Positions 33,796 to 42,797 are shown, numbered from the stretch's first letter. The stretch is 64,000 nucleotides of DNA from JAEUMD01 sp937950105 (GCA_036821845.1 DAISIT010000005.1:1-64000); one strand, 5' to 3'. Notes: generated from the sequence alone by a model not told the origin. Made by a program: numbers and translations.

Positions 33796-34341
33796 ATGAG
33801 CGTGGCGGCCGAAGCGGAGAAGAAACAGGACACGACCGACGACAAAAGAGCCGCACGGCGTCAGCTCATCATTACGTTTTTTCCGATGTTCATCGCCGTG
33901 CTGTCGCTCATCACGTCGATCTACAATGGCTACCTGAACAATAAATTCGTCGTCATGATCCAGGGCGGGCTCAGCCGCAGCGAATACATGCGCACCTGCC
34001 GCGATGCCATCGACGCCTACTTCCAGGTCAAGTATCGCGCCGGCGTCGTCACCCGCGAAGTCGCAACGGACGCTTCAGCGGCGGCGCCCTCGTCGCGCGA
34101 CGTCATCGAGGCCGGCAATGCTGTCGCGAAATTCGGCGCGCTCGCAACCTACCTTGCGAACCTGCGCGACGAGGACATCCGCGCTAAATACACCCACCTC
34201 TACTGGAAGCTCGAGAAGTTCGCGGCGCTTGCCGGCGACGCCAACGCCAAGTCGGAGCGCGACAAGCTGCTCGAGGAGGCCGACAAGACCTTCTACGAGC
34301 TGAACAACGATTGCGTGGCGACCGCCAAGATGCAGCGCTGA
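33796..34341 (+). CDS. hypothetical protein with one membrane segment
   Basis: This 181-residue protein has a charged Lys/Asp-rich N-terminus (about 1-23), one membrane helix (about 24-47, LIITFFPMFIAVLSLITSIYN) and a helical C-terminal domain that would face the periplasm and contains two Cys residues (in MRTCRDA and NNDCVAT). The ATG at 33796 has GGAGG about 8 nt upstream. No family is recognised. The gene stands alone before the cytochrome c gene, 176 bp away. Confidence 0.7.
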   Translation: MSVAAEAEKKQDTTDDKRAARRQLIITFFPMFIAVLSLITSIYNGYLNNKFVVMIQGGLSRSEYMRTCRDAIDAYFQVKYRAGVVTREVATDASAAAPSSRDVIEAGNAVAKFGALATYLANLRDEDIRAKYTHLYWKLEKFAALAGDANAKSERDKLLEEADKTFYELNNDCVATAKMQR

Positions 34342-34517
34342 TCGAGACCCGCGGCGAGCGGGTCACGGGACCAGCGAACACGCCTCTCGAGCCTCTCCCT
34401 TGGACTTTCGGTCGCTTGCGCGAAGTCTTGAGCGGGATCAAGGTTCGCAGGGCGCCGTTTCGCGAGCTTTCCCGCGTCGCACACGGACCCGCGCGACCCA
34501 GAATAAGGATCATCCCC

Positions 34518-34931
34518 ATGCAACTTCATCGTCTCGCGGTGGCCGCCGTCGCCGCCCTGCTGATGGCACCCGTCGTCACCGCGCCCGCCGCTCGCGCCGA
34601 GCTGAGCGAGACCGGCAAGCAGGCCATCACCAAGGCCGGCCAGATCATGTTCGAGCATCGCTGCCGCAGCTGCCATGCCGACGACCCGGCCGCCAAGAGC
34701 TATGGCCCGAGCCTGATCGGCGTGGTCGGCCGCAAGGCGGGCAGCGTCGAAGGCTTCACTTATTCGGACGCGCTGAAGTCGTCAGGGCTGGTGTGGACCG
34801 ATGCGGCGCTGAAGGCGTGGATGGCCGACAATAAGGCGCTGATGCCGGGAACCCGCATGCGCCACGTCGGCATCACCGACGCCGAGGAGCAGGAGTTCAT
34901 CCTCGCCTATCTGAAGTCGCTGTCGAAGTAA
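34518..34931 (+). CDS. secreted class I cytochrome c
   Basis: This is a 137-residue periplasmic electron carrier. The signal peptide ends at about residue 27 (APAARA). The single heme site is CRSCH (C49, C52, H53), and the axial methionine is probably M109 in LMPGTRM. FTYSDALKSSGLVWTDAALKAWM is the usual helix-loop of cytochrome c2-like proteins. The ATG at 34518 has AAGGA 8 nt upstream. The partner oxidase or dehydrogenase is not visible nearby. Confidence 0.93.
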   Translation: MQLHRLAVAAVAALLMAPVVTAPAARAELSETGKQAITKAGQIMFEHRCRSCHADDPAAKSYGPSLIGVVGRKAGSVEGFTYSDALKSSGLVWTDAALKAWMADNKALMPGTRMRHVGITDAEEQEFILAYLKSLSK

Positions 34932-34958
34932 GAGACGCCGCCTCACGGCGCGTTGCAG

Positions 34959-34992
34959 CGGCCCGGTTGCCAGACAGGCGACCGGGCCGTTT
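34959..34992 (+). terminator. Rho-independent terminator of the cytochrome c gene
   Basis: Arms CGGCCCGGTTGCC (34959-34971) and GGCGACCGGGCCG (34977-34989) pair with one G-T pair and are followed by TTT. Confidence 0.8.
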
Positions 34993-35080
34993 CGTTGGCG
35001 CGCCTTGATCGCGCATCGGTGACCACGCCGCCCGGCCGCGCTACCATGAGGGCCCGAAGAAACGCCAACGAGGCCGCCGC

Positions 35081-35668
35081 ATGCCAACCACCGTCCGCCT
35101 GCTCTTTCTCGCCGGCTCGGCCCGCAAGGGCTCGTTCAACAAGAAGCTCGCCGACCTCGGCGCCTCGGTCGCCGAAGCGAACGGCATCACCGCGACGCGC
35201 CTCGACCTCGGCGACTACCCGATGCCGCTCTACGACGGCGACCTCGAAGCGGCAGAGGGCCCGCCCGAGAACGCGGTGAAACTGCGGCACGTGTTCGCGC
35301 TGCATACCGGCGTGTTCATCGCCGCGCCCGAGTACAACAGCTCGATCACGCCGCTGCTGAAGAACACGCTCGACTGGATGACCCGCGTGCGCGAGGGCGA
35401 CACCAACCCGCTCGAAGTTTTCCGCACGCGCGTGTTCGCGATCGGCTCGGCCTCTCCCGGCGCGCTCGGGGGCCTGCGCGGCCTGAATACCGTGCGGCAG
35501 GTGCTGGAGCTTGGTCTCGGCGCCTTGGTGCTGCCGGAGCAATTCGCCGTCTCCCGCGCCGCCGACGCCTTCGACGACCACGGGCATCTGAAAGCCAAGG
35601 ACCAGCAGGAAGCCTTCAAGGCCCTGATCCAGAAGCTCGCCCGGGCGGCTCACGTGCTGCACGGGTAG
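35081..35668 (+). CDS. NADPH-dependent FMN reductase family protein
   Basis: This 195-residue flavodoxin-fold protein has the FMN phosphate loop GSARKGSFNKKLA (12-24) and the conserved APEYNSSITPLLKNTLDW segment (86-103), typical of the NADPH-dependent FMN reductase/quinone reductase (ChrR/YieF) group. It would reduce quinones or other acceptors with NAD(P)H in the cytoplasm. No arsenic or chromate genes adjoin, so a general redox-protection role is the safest reading. Confidence 0.87.
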   Translation: MPTTVRLLFLAGSARKGSFNKKLADLGASVAEANGITATRLDLGDYPMPLYDGDLEAAEGPPENAVKLRHVFALHTGVFIAAPEYNSSITPLLKNTLDWMTRVREGDTNPLEVFRTRVFAIGSASPGALGGLRGLNTVRQVLELGLGALVLPEQFAVSRAADAFDDHGHLKAKDQQEAFKALIQKLARAAHVLHG

Positions 35669-35721
35669 GGGCGGGGGACAAGGCTCGCTTAAGGGCCGAA
35701 GCTGCCGTCATTCCCACCAGT

Positions 35722-35751
35722 GTCATCGCGGGGCTCGTCCCCGCGATCCAT
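35722..35751 (+). repeat. palindromic repeat, left copy flanking GIY-YIG remnant
   Basis: This 30-bp unit GTCATC-GCGGGG-CTCGT-CCCCGC-GATCCAT is an almost perfect inverted copy of 35939-35968; the two differ at one position. Confidence 0.85.
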
Positions 35752-35787
35752 GGTGCAGCATGTTCCCAAGTCTGATGGAGCGCACGC

Positions 35788-35967
35788 ATGCAGACCTATT
35801 TCGTTTATATGCTGGCGGCCAAGCCTTACGGCACGCTCTACATCAGCGTGACGAACAACATCATAAGCTCGTCTGGTGGATCGCTATCCCTCGCGGGCCG
35901 GTGTGCGGCCGGTAACTCCGATCTGAGTGCGCGGAGGAATGGATCGCGGGGACAAGCCCCGCGATGA
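35788..35967 (+). pseudogene. truncated GIY-YIG nuclease remnant
   Basis: The frame starts MQTYFVYMLAAKPYGTLY and continues ISVTNN, which is the N-terminal core of a small GIY-YIG (URI-type) nuclease; YVYMLAS...GTLYIGVTN is the usual form. After codon 25 the frame loses similarity. The segment KLVWW, which in intact members lies about 20 residues further on, appears at 35865-35879 in another frame, so an internal deletion of roughly 60 bp with frameshift is likely. The catalytic Arg and Glu region is missing. The open frame ends inside the right palindromic repeat after 59 codons. The remnant is enclosed by inverted palindromes at both ends. Confidence 0.75.
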
Positions 35968-35968
35968 C
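35939..35968 (-). repeat. palindromic repeat, right copy flanking GIY-YIG remnant
   Basis: The reverse complement of this segment matches 35722-35751 at 29 of 30 positions (CTTGT in place of CTCGT in the loop). Confidence 0.85.
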
Positions 35969-36011
35969 AGCAGTGGGTCAAAAGCCGCCCCCACCCCGCC
36001 CTCGCCCGCCC

Positions 36012-36626
36012 CTATCGCAGCATCGCTTCGATCAGGCGCTTGGCGTCGGGGCTGTCCCATTCGGCGGGGCCCATGAGGCGGCCGACCTCGCGGCCGTCCG
36101 CGTCGATCAGCAGTGTCGCCGGCATGCCGATGGCCTTCACCTGTGACGGCGCGCGCCCGGTCGGGTCCGAGTAGTAGGCGAGGGACTGCACGCCGAGGCC
36201 GTCGAGGAACTTCTTCGCCGTCTCGAAGCCGTTCTTGTCGACGCTGACGGCCATCACCTCGAACTTGTCGGACCCCATGGCCTTCTGCAGCCGGTCGAGC
36301 GACGGCATCTCCTCGCGGCACGGCCCGCACCACGTCGCCCACAGGTTCAGCAGCACCACCTTGCCCTTCTTGTCGGCGATGGTCTTCGTCACCTGCGCGG
36401 CGTCGTAGAACGGGAACTGGGGCACCGGCTCGGCGGCACTCTTGTAGACGAACGCCGTCATCTTGCCCTGGTTGAGCTTCGCAGCCGGGGCCGCCGCGCC
36501 CACTGCCGCGGGGGCGACCGGCGCCGCCCCGACCTGACCGGCGTTGTCAGGTCCGCCACGGCTGACGTATACCGCCGCCACGGCGACGGCGGCGGCAGCG
36601 AGACCGAGCAAAGGCAGTACGCGCAT
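36012..36626 (-). CDS. tlpA: TlpA-family thiol:disulfide interchange protein
   Basis: This 204-residue membrane-anchored thioredoxin faces the periplasm. One N-terminal helix (about 4-21) anchors it, followed by an Ala/Pro linker and a thioredoxin domain with WCGPC (C100, C103). The family keeps copper-binding or heme-ligating cysteines reduced, for example during cytochrome oxidase or c-type cytochrome assembly. The ATG at 36626 has AGGAAA 7 nt upstream. It is divergent from argH, an arrangement conserved in Hyphomicrobiales. Confidence 0.9.
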   Translation of the reverse strand: MRVLPLLGLAAAAVAVAAVYVSRGGPDNAGQVGAAPVAPAAVGAAAPAAKLNQGKMTAFVYKSAAEPVPQFPFYDAAQVTKTIADKKGKVVLLNLWATWCGPCREEMPSLDRLQKAMGSDKFEVMAVSVDKNGFETAKKFLDGLGVQSLAYYSDPTGRAPSQVKAIGMPATLLIDADGREVGRLMGPAEWDSPDAKRLIEAMLR

Positions 36627-36643
36627 TCGTTGTTTCCTGTTTG

Positions 36644-36781
36644 GTTCGAGAGGCCGATTCACGCCTTCGATGGAAGCCGGAAGCTCCCATCTCAGACGAT
36701 CGGGCTCTCGCCGTTCGAGAGGCCGATTAACGCCTTCGATGGAAGCCAGAAGCTCCCATCTCTGGCGATCGGGCTCTCGCC
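36644..36781. repeat. two tandem copies of a 69-bp structured repeat
   Basis: Copies at 36644-36712 and 36713-36781 differ at only a few positions. Each contains GCCGATT(C/A)ACGCC on the left and GA(C)GATCGGG on the right, the same outer sequence as the 58-bp repeats at 2565-2738 read on the other strand. The inner stem is different (GATGG/CCATC). The array fills the tlpA-argH divergent promoter region. Confidence 0.88.
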
Positions 36782-36836
36782 GTTCGCAACCGACCCGACA
36801 GCCACCCTTCCGCCAGTGCCGAGGAGCCCGACGCCC

Positions 36837-38246
36837 GTGACCGAAAAAGCAGCGAACAAGATGTGGGGCGGCCGCTTCGAGATGTCACCGTCCGAGCTGA
36901 TGGTGCGAATAAATGCCTCGATCGGCTTCGACAAGGCGCTGGCGCCCCAAGACATCCGGGGCTCGAAAGCCCACGCCGCCATGCTGGCCGAGAACGGCAT
37001 CATCACGAAATCAGATGCTCGTGAGATCGCCAGGGGGCTCGACCAGATCGCCGGCGAGATCGAGGCCGGAAAGTTCAACTTCCAGGTGGCGCTGGAAGAC
37101 ATCCACATGAACGTCGAGAGCCGCCTGGCCGAGATCATCGGCCCGGCAGCCGGACGCCTGCACACGGCGCGCTCGCGCAACGATCAGGTGGCGCTCGATT
37201 TCAGGATGTATGTACGCGACGCTTTGGACGCGTTCGACGCCGCCCTGCTCGCGCTGCAGAAAACGCTTGCGGAAAAGGCGCTGACGCACGCCGCCGTCGT
37301 CATGCCCGGCTTCACGCATCTCCAGCCGGCGCAGCCCGTCACCTTCGGCCACCATCTGCTCGCCTATGTCGAAATGTTCGGCCGCGATCGCGCCCGCTTC
37401 GCCGACGCCCGCAAGCGCATGAACGAATGCCCGCTCGGCTCGGCGGCGCTGGCGGGAACCTCGTTCCCCATCGACCGGCACATGACCGCCGAAGCGCTCG
37501 GCTTCGACCGGCCGACCGCCAATTCGCTCGACGGCGTCTCGGACCGCGATTTCGCACTCGAGGCGATGGCCGCCGCCACCATCTCCGCGGTGCACCTGTC
37601 GCGGCTGTCGGAAGAAATCGTCATCTGGATGACGCCGCAGTTCGGCTTCGTCACGCTCACCGACCGCTGGACCACCGGCTCGTCGATCATGCCGCAGAAA
37701 CGCAACCCCGACGCGGCCGAACTCTGCCGCGCCAAGGTCGGCCGCATCGCCGGCGCCTTCCAGGGCCTCGTCATGGTCATGAAGGGTCTGCCGCTAACCT
37801 ATTCCAAGGACATGCAGGAGGACAAGGAGCAGACCTTCGACGCGCTGACGAACTACGCGGTCGCCGTGGCGGCGATGACCGGCATGGTGGCCGAGCTGGA
37901 ACCCGTGCCGGAGCGTATGGCGGCGGCGGCCGGGCGCGGCTATTCGACCGCGACCGACCTCGCCGACTGGCTGGTGCGGACGCTGAAGTTGCCGTTCCGC
38001 GAGGCGCACCACGTCACCGGCGCCATCGTGAAGGAGGCCGAGAAGCGGGGGCTGGAGCTGTGGGACCTTCCGCTGGACGCCATGCAGAAGATCGAGAAGC
38101 GCATCTCGAAGGACGTTTTCTCGGTTCTGTCGGTCGAAAGCTCGGTCAAGAGCAGAACCAGCTATGGGGGAACCGCGCCACAGAACGTCACCAAAATGGC
38201 CAAGAGCTGGCTCAAGCGGTTGGAAAAGGCGGCCAAGGCGGGCTAG
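36837..38246 (+). CDS. argH: argininosuccinate lyase
   Basis: This 469-residue enzyme splits argininosuccinate into arginine and fumarate, the last step of arginine synthesis. The family signature GSSIMPQKRNP begins at G281 with the catalytic Ser283; the other conserved regions, TARSRNDQV and GFTHLQPAQP, are present. A GTG at 36837 behind CGAGGAG is taken as start and gives MTEKAANKMWGGRF, the usual beginning. It heads the argH-lptM-lysA-TIGR02302 series. Confidence 0.95.
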   Translation: MTEKAANKMWGGRFEMSPSELMVRINASIGFDKALAPQDIRGSKAHAAMLAENGIITKSDAREIARGLDQIAGEIEAGKFNFQVALEDIHMNVESRLAEIIGPAAGRLHTARSRNDQVALDFRMYVRDALDAFDAALLALQKTLAEKALTHAAVVMPGFTHLQPAQPVTFGHHLLAYVEMFGRDRARFADARKRMNECPLGSAALAGTSFPIDRHMTAEALGFDRPTANSLDGVSDRDFALEAMAAATISAVHLSRLSEEIVIWMTPQFGFVTLTDRWTTGSSIMPQKRNPDAAELCRAKVGRIAGAFQGLVMVMKGLPLTYSKDMQEDKEQTFDALTNYAVAVAAMTGMVAELEPVPERMAAAAGRGYSTATDLADWLVRTLKLPFREAHHVTGAIVKEAEKRGLELWDLPLDAMQKIEKRISKDVFSVLSVESSVKSRTSYGGTAPQNVTKMAKSWLKRLEKAAKAG

Positions 38247-38334
38247 AACGACCCCCATGGCCCGCACCCGGACGGGCGTTCCCGCCAGCCGTGCTGCGGG
38301 AGGCGCCATCCACGCGTGACCCGATAGGTGAAGA

Positions 38335-38541
38335 TTGTCCGGTCTGGTGAAGAAAAGCGCCGTTCTCCTGCTGCTGCCGCTGCTGCTGGCCGGCTGCGGC
38401 GTGCGCGGCTCGCTGGAAGCCCCGGCCGAGGCGAAAGCTGCCGGCGAGGCGACCTCGCCGGACGCCGCTGCCGCCGGGCCGAAGTCCGCTGCCGGGCCCA
38501 AGCCGCACCGTGGCTTCATCCTCGACGGCCTGATCCGCTAA
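38335..38541 (+). CDS. lptM: small lipoprotein LptM (YifL-like)
   Basis: This is a 68-residue lipoprotein with lipobox LLAGC, Cys21 being the first mature residue, followed by GVRGSLEAP, the short conserved motif of LptM. In Escherichia coli LptM helps the LPS translocon LptD mature. The TTG at 38335 has AGGTGA just upstream; a GTG at 38347 would give a shorter signal peptide (VKKSAVLLLLP) and is equally plausible. Its position between argH and lysA is the standard one. Confidence 0.8.
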   Translation: MSGLVKKSAVLLLLPLLLAGCGVRGSLEAPAEAKAAGEATSPDAAAAGPKSAAGPKPHRGFILDGLIR

Positions 38542-38618
38542 GTTTCGCTCGCCTTCGCGCCGTGTCTCGGCTAGGTCCGGCCGAACGCAATCCCGCGCGC
38601 GCTTTCGGCTGATCCCTC

Positions 38619-39893
38619 ATGCATCATTTCCATTATCGCGACGGCGTACTGCACGCCGAGGATGTCTCGCTGGCGGCGATCGCCCGCGAGGTCGGCACGC
38701 CGTTCTATTGCTACTCGACCGCCACGCTGGAGCGGCACTACCGGGTGCTGGCGGAAGCGTTCCAGGGCCAGGACGCGCTGATCTGTTTCGCCGTGAAGGC
38801 CAACTCCAACCAGGCGGTGCTGGCGACCATGGCGCGGCTCGGCGCTGGCATGGACGTGGTGTCCGAGGGCGAGTTGCGCCGCGCGCGGGCTGCGGGGGTG
38901 CCGGCCGACCGCATCATTTTCGCTGGCGTCGGCAAGACGCGCGACGAGATGGCCTACGCGCTCTCCGAGGGCATCCTCGGCTTCAACGTCGAGAGCGAGC
39001 CGGAACTGCGGGCGCTGAGCGCTGTCGCGTCCGAAATGGGCCGCACCGCGCACGTTGCGTTGCGCGTGAATCCCGACGTCGACGCCAAAACCCACGCCAA
39101 GATCTCGACCGGCAAGGCCGAGAACAAGTTCGGCATTCCGCTCAACGACGCCGCTGCACTCTACGCGGAAGCGCGCGACCTGCCGGCCATCGCCGCCACC
39201 GGCATCCACATGCACATCGGCAGTCAGATCACCGATCTGGCGCCGTTCCGCGCCGCCTTCCGCCTGATGCGCGAACTCGCCCTCGAGTTGCGTGGCCAAG
39301 GGCACCAGCTCGCCCACCTCGACATCGGTGGCGGCCTCGGCGTGCCCTATCGCGGCGCCAACGAGGTACCGCCGCACCCCGACGAGTATGCCCGCGTTGT
39401 CAAGGAAACGCTCGGCGATCTCGGCCTGAAGATCGTCATGGAGCCGGGCCGCATGATCGTCGGCAATGCCGGCATTCTCGTCACGCGCACCATCTTCGTG
39501 AAGGAGGGCGCCGACCGCACCTTCACCATCGTCGACGCCGCCATGAACGATCTGATCCGTCCGACGCTGTACGAGGCGTATCACGAGATCTGGCCGCTCG
39601 AGGAAGCACTCGCGCACCAGCCGGCGGTGATGCAGGACGTTGTCGGACCGGTCTGCGAGACGGGCGACTATCTGGCGACCGAGCGCACCTTGCCGCCGTT
39701 CAAGGCGGGCGACCTGATGGCGGTGATGACGGCGGGGGCCTATGGCGCCGTGATGTCGTCGACCTACAATTCGCGCCTGCTGGTGCCGGAGGTGCTGGTC
39801 AACGGTAACAGCTACGCGGTGGTCCGCCCGCGCCCGGATTACGAAGATTTAATCGGCCTCGACCGGCTGCCGCCGTGGCTCGGGGCGAGCTGA
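38619..39893 (+). CDS. lysA: diaminopimelate decarboxylase
   Basis: This 424-residue PLP enzyme converts meso-diaminopimelate to lysine. The PLP lysine is K60 in CFAVKANSN. The fold-type III barrel has HMHIGSQI and DIGGGLGVPY, and the C-terminal domain has the conserved VCETGDYLA cysteine region. It follows lptM by 77 bp and precedes the TIGR02302 gene. Confidence 0.96.
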   Translation: MHHFHYRDGVLHAEDVSLAAIAREVGTPFYCYSTATLERHYRVLAEAFQGQDALICFAVKANSNQAVLATMARLGAGMDVVSEGELRRARAAGVPADRIIFAGVGKTRDEMAYALSEGILGFNVESEPELRALSAVASEMGRTAHVALRVNPDVDAKTHAKISTGKAENKFGIPLNDAAALYAEARDLPAIAATGIHMHIGSQITDLAPFRAAFRLMRELALELRGQGHQLAHLDIGGGLGVPYRGANEVPPHPDEYARVVKETLGDLGLKIVMEPGRMIVGNAGILVTRTIFVKEGADRTFTIVDAAMNDLIRPTLYEAYHEIWPLEEALAHQPAVMQDVVGPVCETGDYLATERTLPPFKAGDLMAVMTAGAYGAVMSSTYNSRLLVPEVLVNGNSYAVVRPRPDYEDLIGLDRLPPWLGAS

Positions 39894-40058
39894 TCCGCCC
39901 ACCTCTGAAGCTCGTAGAGCCCCGCAATTCCGGCATTTCGGTGCGCCTTTGCACCTGTCGTGTGCCGTCGCACGGCCGCATTGGCGCGTCAGTCTGCCGA
40001 CAAGGCGCAAGCGACCGTAAAGGATGCGCTCTCGTCAACGCGTGCTAGATTTGCGGTC

Positions 40059-42797
40059 ATGACAAACGAGACTCCCCCCGTCGACATGGATCGCGCCGAG
40101 CGCGAGCGCCGCTTCGAGCGCAAGGTCCGGCGCAGCCGTTGGGCGCTGACGTTCGAGCGGCTGTGGCCACGGCTCTGGCTGGTCGCCGCCGTGCTGGCAC
40201 TGTTCGTGCTGGTGTCGCTGACGGGCGTGTGGTCGTCACTGCCGGATCCGGCGCACTGGGCGCTGCTCGCCCTGTTCGTTGCCGCGCTGCTCGCTACCCT
40301 CGTCTATGCCGTGCGCACCCCGTCGCCGACGCGCGAGGACGCCGTGCGCCGTATCGAGCGCGTCTCCGGCGTGCCGCACCGGCCGGCGTCGTCGTACGAG
40401 GATACGCTCTCGTCCGCGACAAGCGATCCCGCCACGCAGGCGATCTGGCGCGCCCATCGCCAGCGCCTCGCACGCACTATGGCACAGCTCCGCGTCGGCC
40501 ATCCCGAGCCGCGCACGCACCGCTTCGACCCGTTCGCGCTGCGCTCCCTGCTGGTGCTGGCCTCCGTGCTGGTGGTGGCACTGCTCGGCTCCAGTCTCGG
40601 CGGCGCGCTCAAGGAGGCGTTCCGCTTCGCCGATGCGCGCACGCTGGCCGCCGCGCGTCTCGATGCCTGGGTGACGCCCCCCGCCTACACCGGCAAGGCG
40701 CCGGTGATGCTGGCTGACGGCGCACGCGATCCCTCGGCCGCGCCGCTGCCCTCCGCGAGCGGTGTCGTCGAGGTACCGGCGGGCAGCGTGCTCGTGGTCC
40801 GCTCCAGCGGCGCGCAATCGCTCGATCCCGCGCTCGAGGTGCTGCCGCTCGGCGCCGAGAAGCCGATGCTGGTCGCGGCCGAGAAGCCGGTCGCGGGCGG
40901 CGGATCGAGCCCCGTCACCGAGCTGCGATACACACTCGATCGTTCGGCCCGTATCCGCGTGCGCGCGCTCGATGCCGACATGGCGGCGTGGACTTTCGAC
41001 GTGACACCCGACGCCCTGCCGACCATCGCCCTCAGCGAAAAGCCGCAGCGCTCGCAACGTGGTTCGCTCAAGCTCAACTACAAGGTCGGCGACGACTACG
41101 GCGTCGCGTCCGCCGTGGCGCGCGTCGCCAAGCTGAAGCCGAAGACCAAGGAGCAGAAGAAGCTCGATCCGCTGGCGTCCTCCGGCCTCGCCGGCGAAGA
41201 CCCGCTGACCGGACCGCGTCCGCCGCTCGAACGCCCGCCGGTGCTGGCGCTGAAGCTGCCGAAGGCGAACGCGACCGCTGGCGAGACGTTCACACACCTC
41301 GAGTTCGGCGCCCATCCGTGGGCCGGTCTCACCGTCGAGATGACGCTGGAGGCGACCGACGTCGCCGGACAGACGGGCAAGAGCGAGACATTCGTCATCG
41401 AGCTGCCGAGCCGCAAGTTCGACAACCCGCTGGCGCGCGCGGTGGTGGAGCAGCGGCGCAAGCTGGTCGACGATCCGCGCTATCGCCGCGACGTGCTGAC
41501 CGCACTCGACGCGCTGACCATCGAGCCCGAAGGCTTCATCGACGACAACGCCGTCTATCTCGGCCTGCGCACGGTCTATCACCGCCTCAAGCGCTCGAAC
41601 TCGCGCGAGGTGAGGAACAGCGTCATCGAGCAGCTCTGGCAGATCGCTCTCAAGATCGAGGACGGTGATCTCTCGGCGGCCGAGCGGCGCCTGCGCGAGG
41701 CGCAGGAGAAGCTGTCGAAAGCTCTCGAACAGGGTGCGTCCGAAAAGGAAATCGCCGAGGCGATGCAGGAGCTGCGCGACGCCCTCAACGAGTACATGCG
41801 CGAACTGGCCGAGCAGCAGCAGGACCAGCAGCAGCCGCTGCCCGACGGGCAGGACAAGAATCGGCAGATGCTGTCGGAGCAAGACCTCGACCGCATGATG
41901 AAGAACATCGAGGAGATGGCGAAGAACGGCTCGCGCGAGCAGGCCCAGCAGATGCTGTCGGAGCTACGCGATCTGCTCGACCGGCTGCAATCGTCGAAGC
42001 AGGCGGAGGCGGAGAACCAGCGCAGCCGCGAGATGATGGAGAAGATGGATCAGCTCGGCGATCTGGTCGGCAAGCAGCAGCAGCTGATGGACGACACCTT
42101 CGGCGAGATGCGCAAGGACGGCCAGAAAGGCCAGCAACAGGGCCAGCAGGGGCGTCAGCAGCAAGGGCAACAGGGACAGCGCGGACAACGCGGGCAGCAG
42201 CAGCAGGGCCAGCAAGGGCAGCGCGGAAAGCAGGGACAGCAGGGACAGCAAGGGCAACAGGGTCAGGCGCAGCGTGGCCAGCAGGGCGAGCGCGGCGAGG
42301 GCCAGCAGGGCGAGCGCGGGCGTGGCCCCGCCGACCAGTCCGGGCTCGGCGAACGTCAGCAGGCGCTGCGCGACACTCTCGAACAGTTGCAGCGGGAGCT
42401 GGACGAACTCGGCCTCGGCAAGTCCGATCAGCTCGACTCGGCGCGTGAGGCGATGCAGGACGCCGAGCAGTCGTTGCAGGATGGCGACCTCGAAGGCGCC
42501 ACCGACGAGCAGGCGCGGGCGCTGGACCAGATGCGTCAGGGTGCGCAGCAGATGGCCCAGCAGATGCTGCAGAACATGCCTCAGCGTTACGGCAACAACG
42601 GCGACACGCCGCGCGATCCTCTCGGCCGCCCTCAACGCTCGCAGGGGCCGGACCTCGGCACCAGCGTCAAGGTCCCGGACGAGATCGACCGCCAGCGCGC
42701 AAGAGAGATCCTCGATGAGCTGCGCCGCCGCGTCGGTGAGCAGCAGCGGTCGCCGGAGGAACTCGACTACATCGAGCGACTGCTGAAGCGGTTCTGA
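40059..42797 (+). CDS. TIGR02302 family (DUF4175) membrane protein with Gln/Gly repeat tract
   Basis: This 912-residue protein has three membrane helices near the N-terminus (about 31-55, 64-85 and 163-185), a large periplasmic region with beta-rich segments (about 200-490), and a helical C-terminal half. Residues about 687-754 are an almost pure Gln/Gly/Arg tract of collagen-like appearance (QQGQ, RGQRGQ, QQGERG units). This architecture and its place after lysA identify TIGR02302, a family of unknown function in Hyphomicrobiales. The ATG at 40059 is chosen because it begins the conserved cytoplasmic RAERERRFERKVRRSRWAL segment; its ribosome site is weak. Confidence 0.87.
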   Translation: MTNETPPVDMDRAERERRFERKVRRSRWALTFERLWPRLWLVAAVLALFVLVSLTGVWSSLPDPAHWALLALFVAALLATLVYAVRTPSPTREDAVRRIERVSGVPHRPASSYEDTLSSATSDPATQAIWRAHRQRLARTMAQLRVGHPEPRTHRFDPFALRSLLVLASVLVVALLGSSLGGALKEAFRFADARTLAAARLDAWVTPPAYTGKAPVMLADGARDPSAAPLPSASGVVEVPAGSVLVVRSSGAQSLDPALEVLPLGAEKPMLVAAEKPVAGGGSSPVTELRYTLDRSARIRVRALDADMAAWTFDVTPDALPTIALSEKPQRSQRGSLKLNYKVGDDYGVASAVARVAKLKPKTKEQKKLDPLASSGLAGEDPLTGPRPPLERPPVLALKLPKANATAGETFTHLEFGAHPWAGLTVEMTLEATDVAGQTGKSETFVIELPSRKFDNPLARAVVEQRRKLVDDPRYRRDVLTALDALTIEPEGFIDDNAVYLGLRTVYHRLKRSNSREVRNSVIEQLWQIALKIEDGDLSAAERRLREAQEKLSKALEQGASEKEIAEAMQELRDALNEYMRELAEQQQDQQQPLPDGQDKNRQMLSEQDLDRMMKNIEEMAKNGSREQAQQMLSELRDLLDRLQSSKQAEAENQRSREMMEKMDQLGDLVGKQQQLMDDTFGEMRKDGQKGQQQGQQGRQQQGQQGQRGQRGQQQQGQQGQRGKQGQQGQQGQQGQAQRGQQGERGEGQQGERGRGPADQSGLGERQQALRDTLEQLQRELDELGLGKSDQLDSAREAMQDAEQSLQDGDLEGATDEQARALDQMRQGAQQMAQQMLQNMPQRYGNNGDTPRDPLGRPQRSQGPDLGTSVKVPDEIDRQRAREILDELRRRVGEQQRSPEELDYIERLLKRF
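42115..42320 (+). repeat. CAG/GGG-rich low-complexity tract encoding Gln/Gly repeats
   Basis: Short CAGCAGGGCCAG-like units repeat with variation over about 200 bp and encode (Q/R)QGQ(Q/R)G. Such tracts are prone to length change. Confidence 0.8.

Larger units (their letters stand above)
35722..35968 (+). mobile_element. putative GIY-YIG element with terminal inverted palindromes, decayed
   Basis: The 247-bp unit consists of a left 30-bp palindrome, a 36-bp spacer, the broken GIY-YIG gene and a right 30-bp palindrome in inverted orientation. The arrangement suggests a unit that once moved or was maintained together, comparable in logic to REP-associated transposase genes. Mobility is inferred; no target duplication was recognised. 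Confidence 0.4.
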
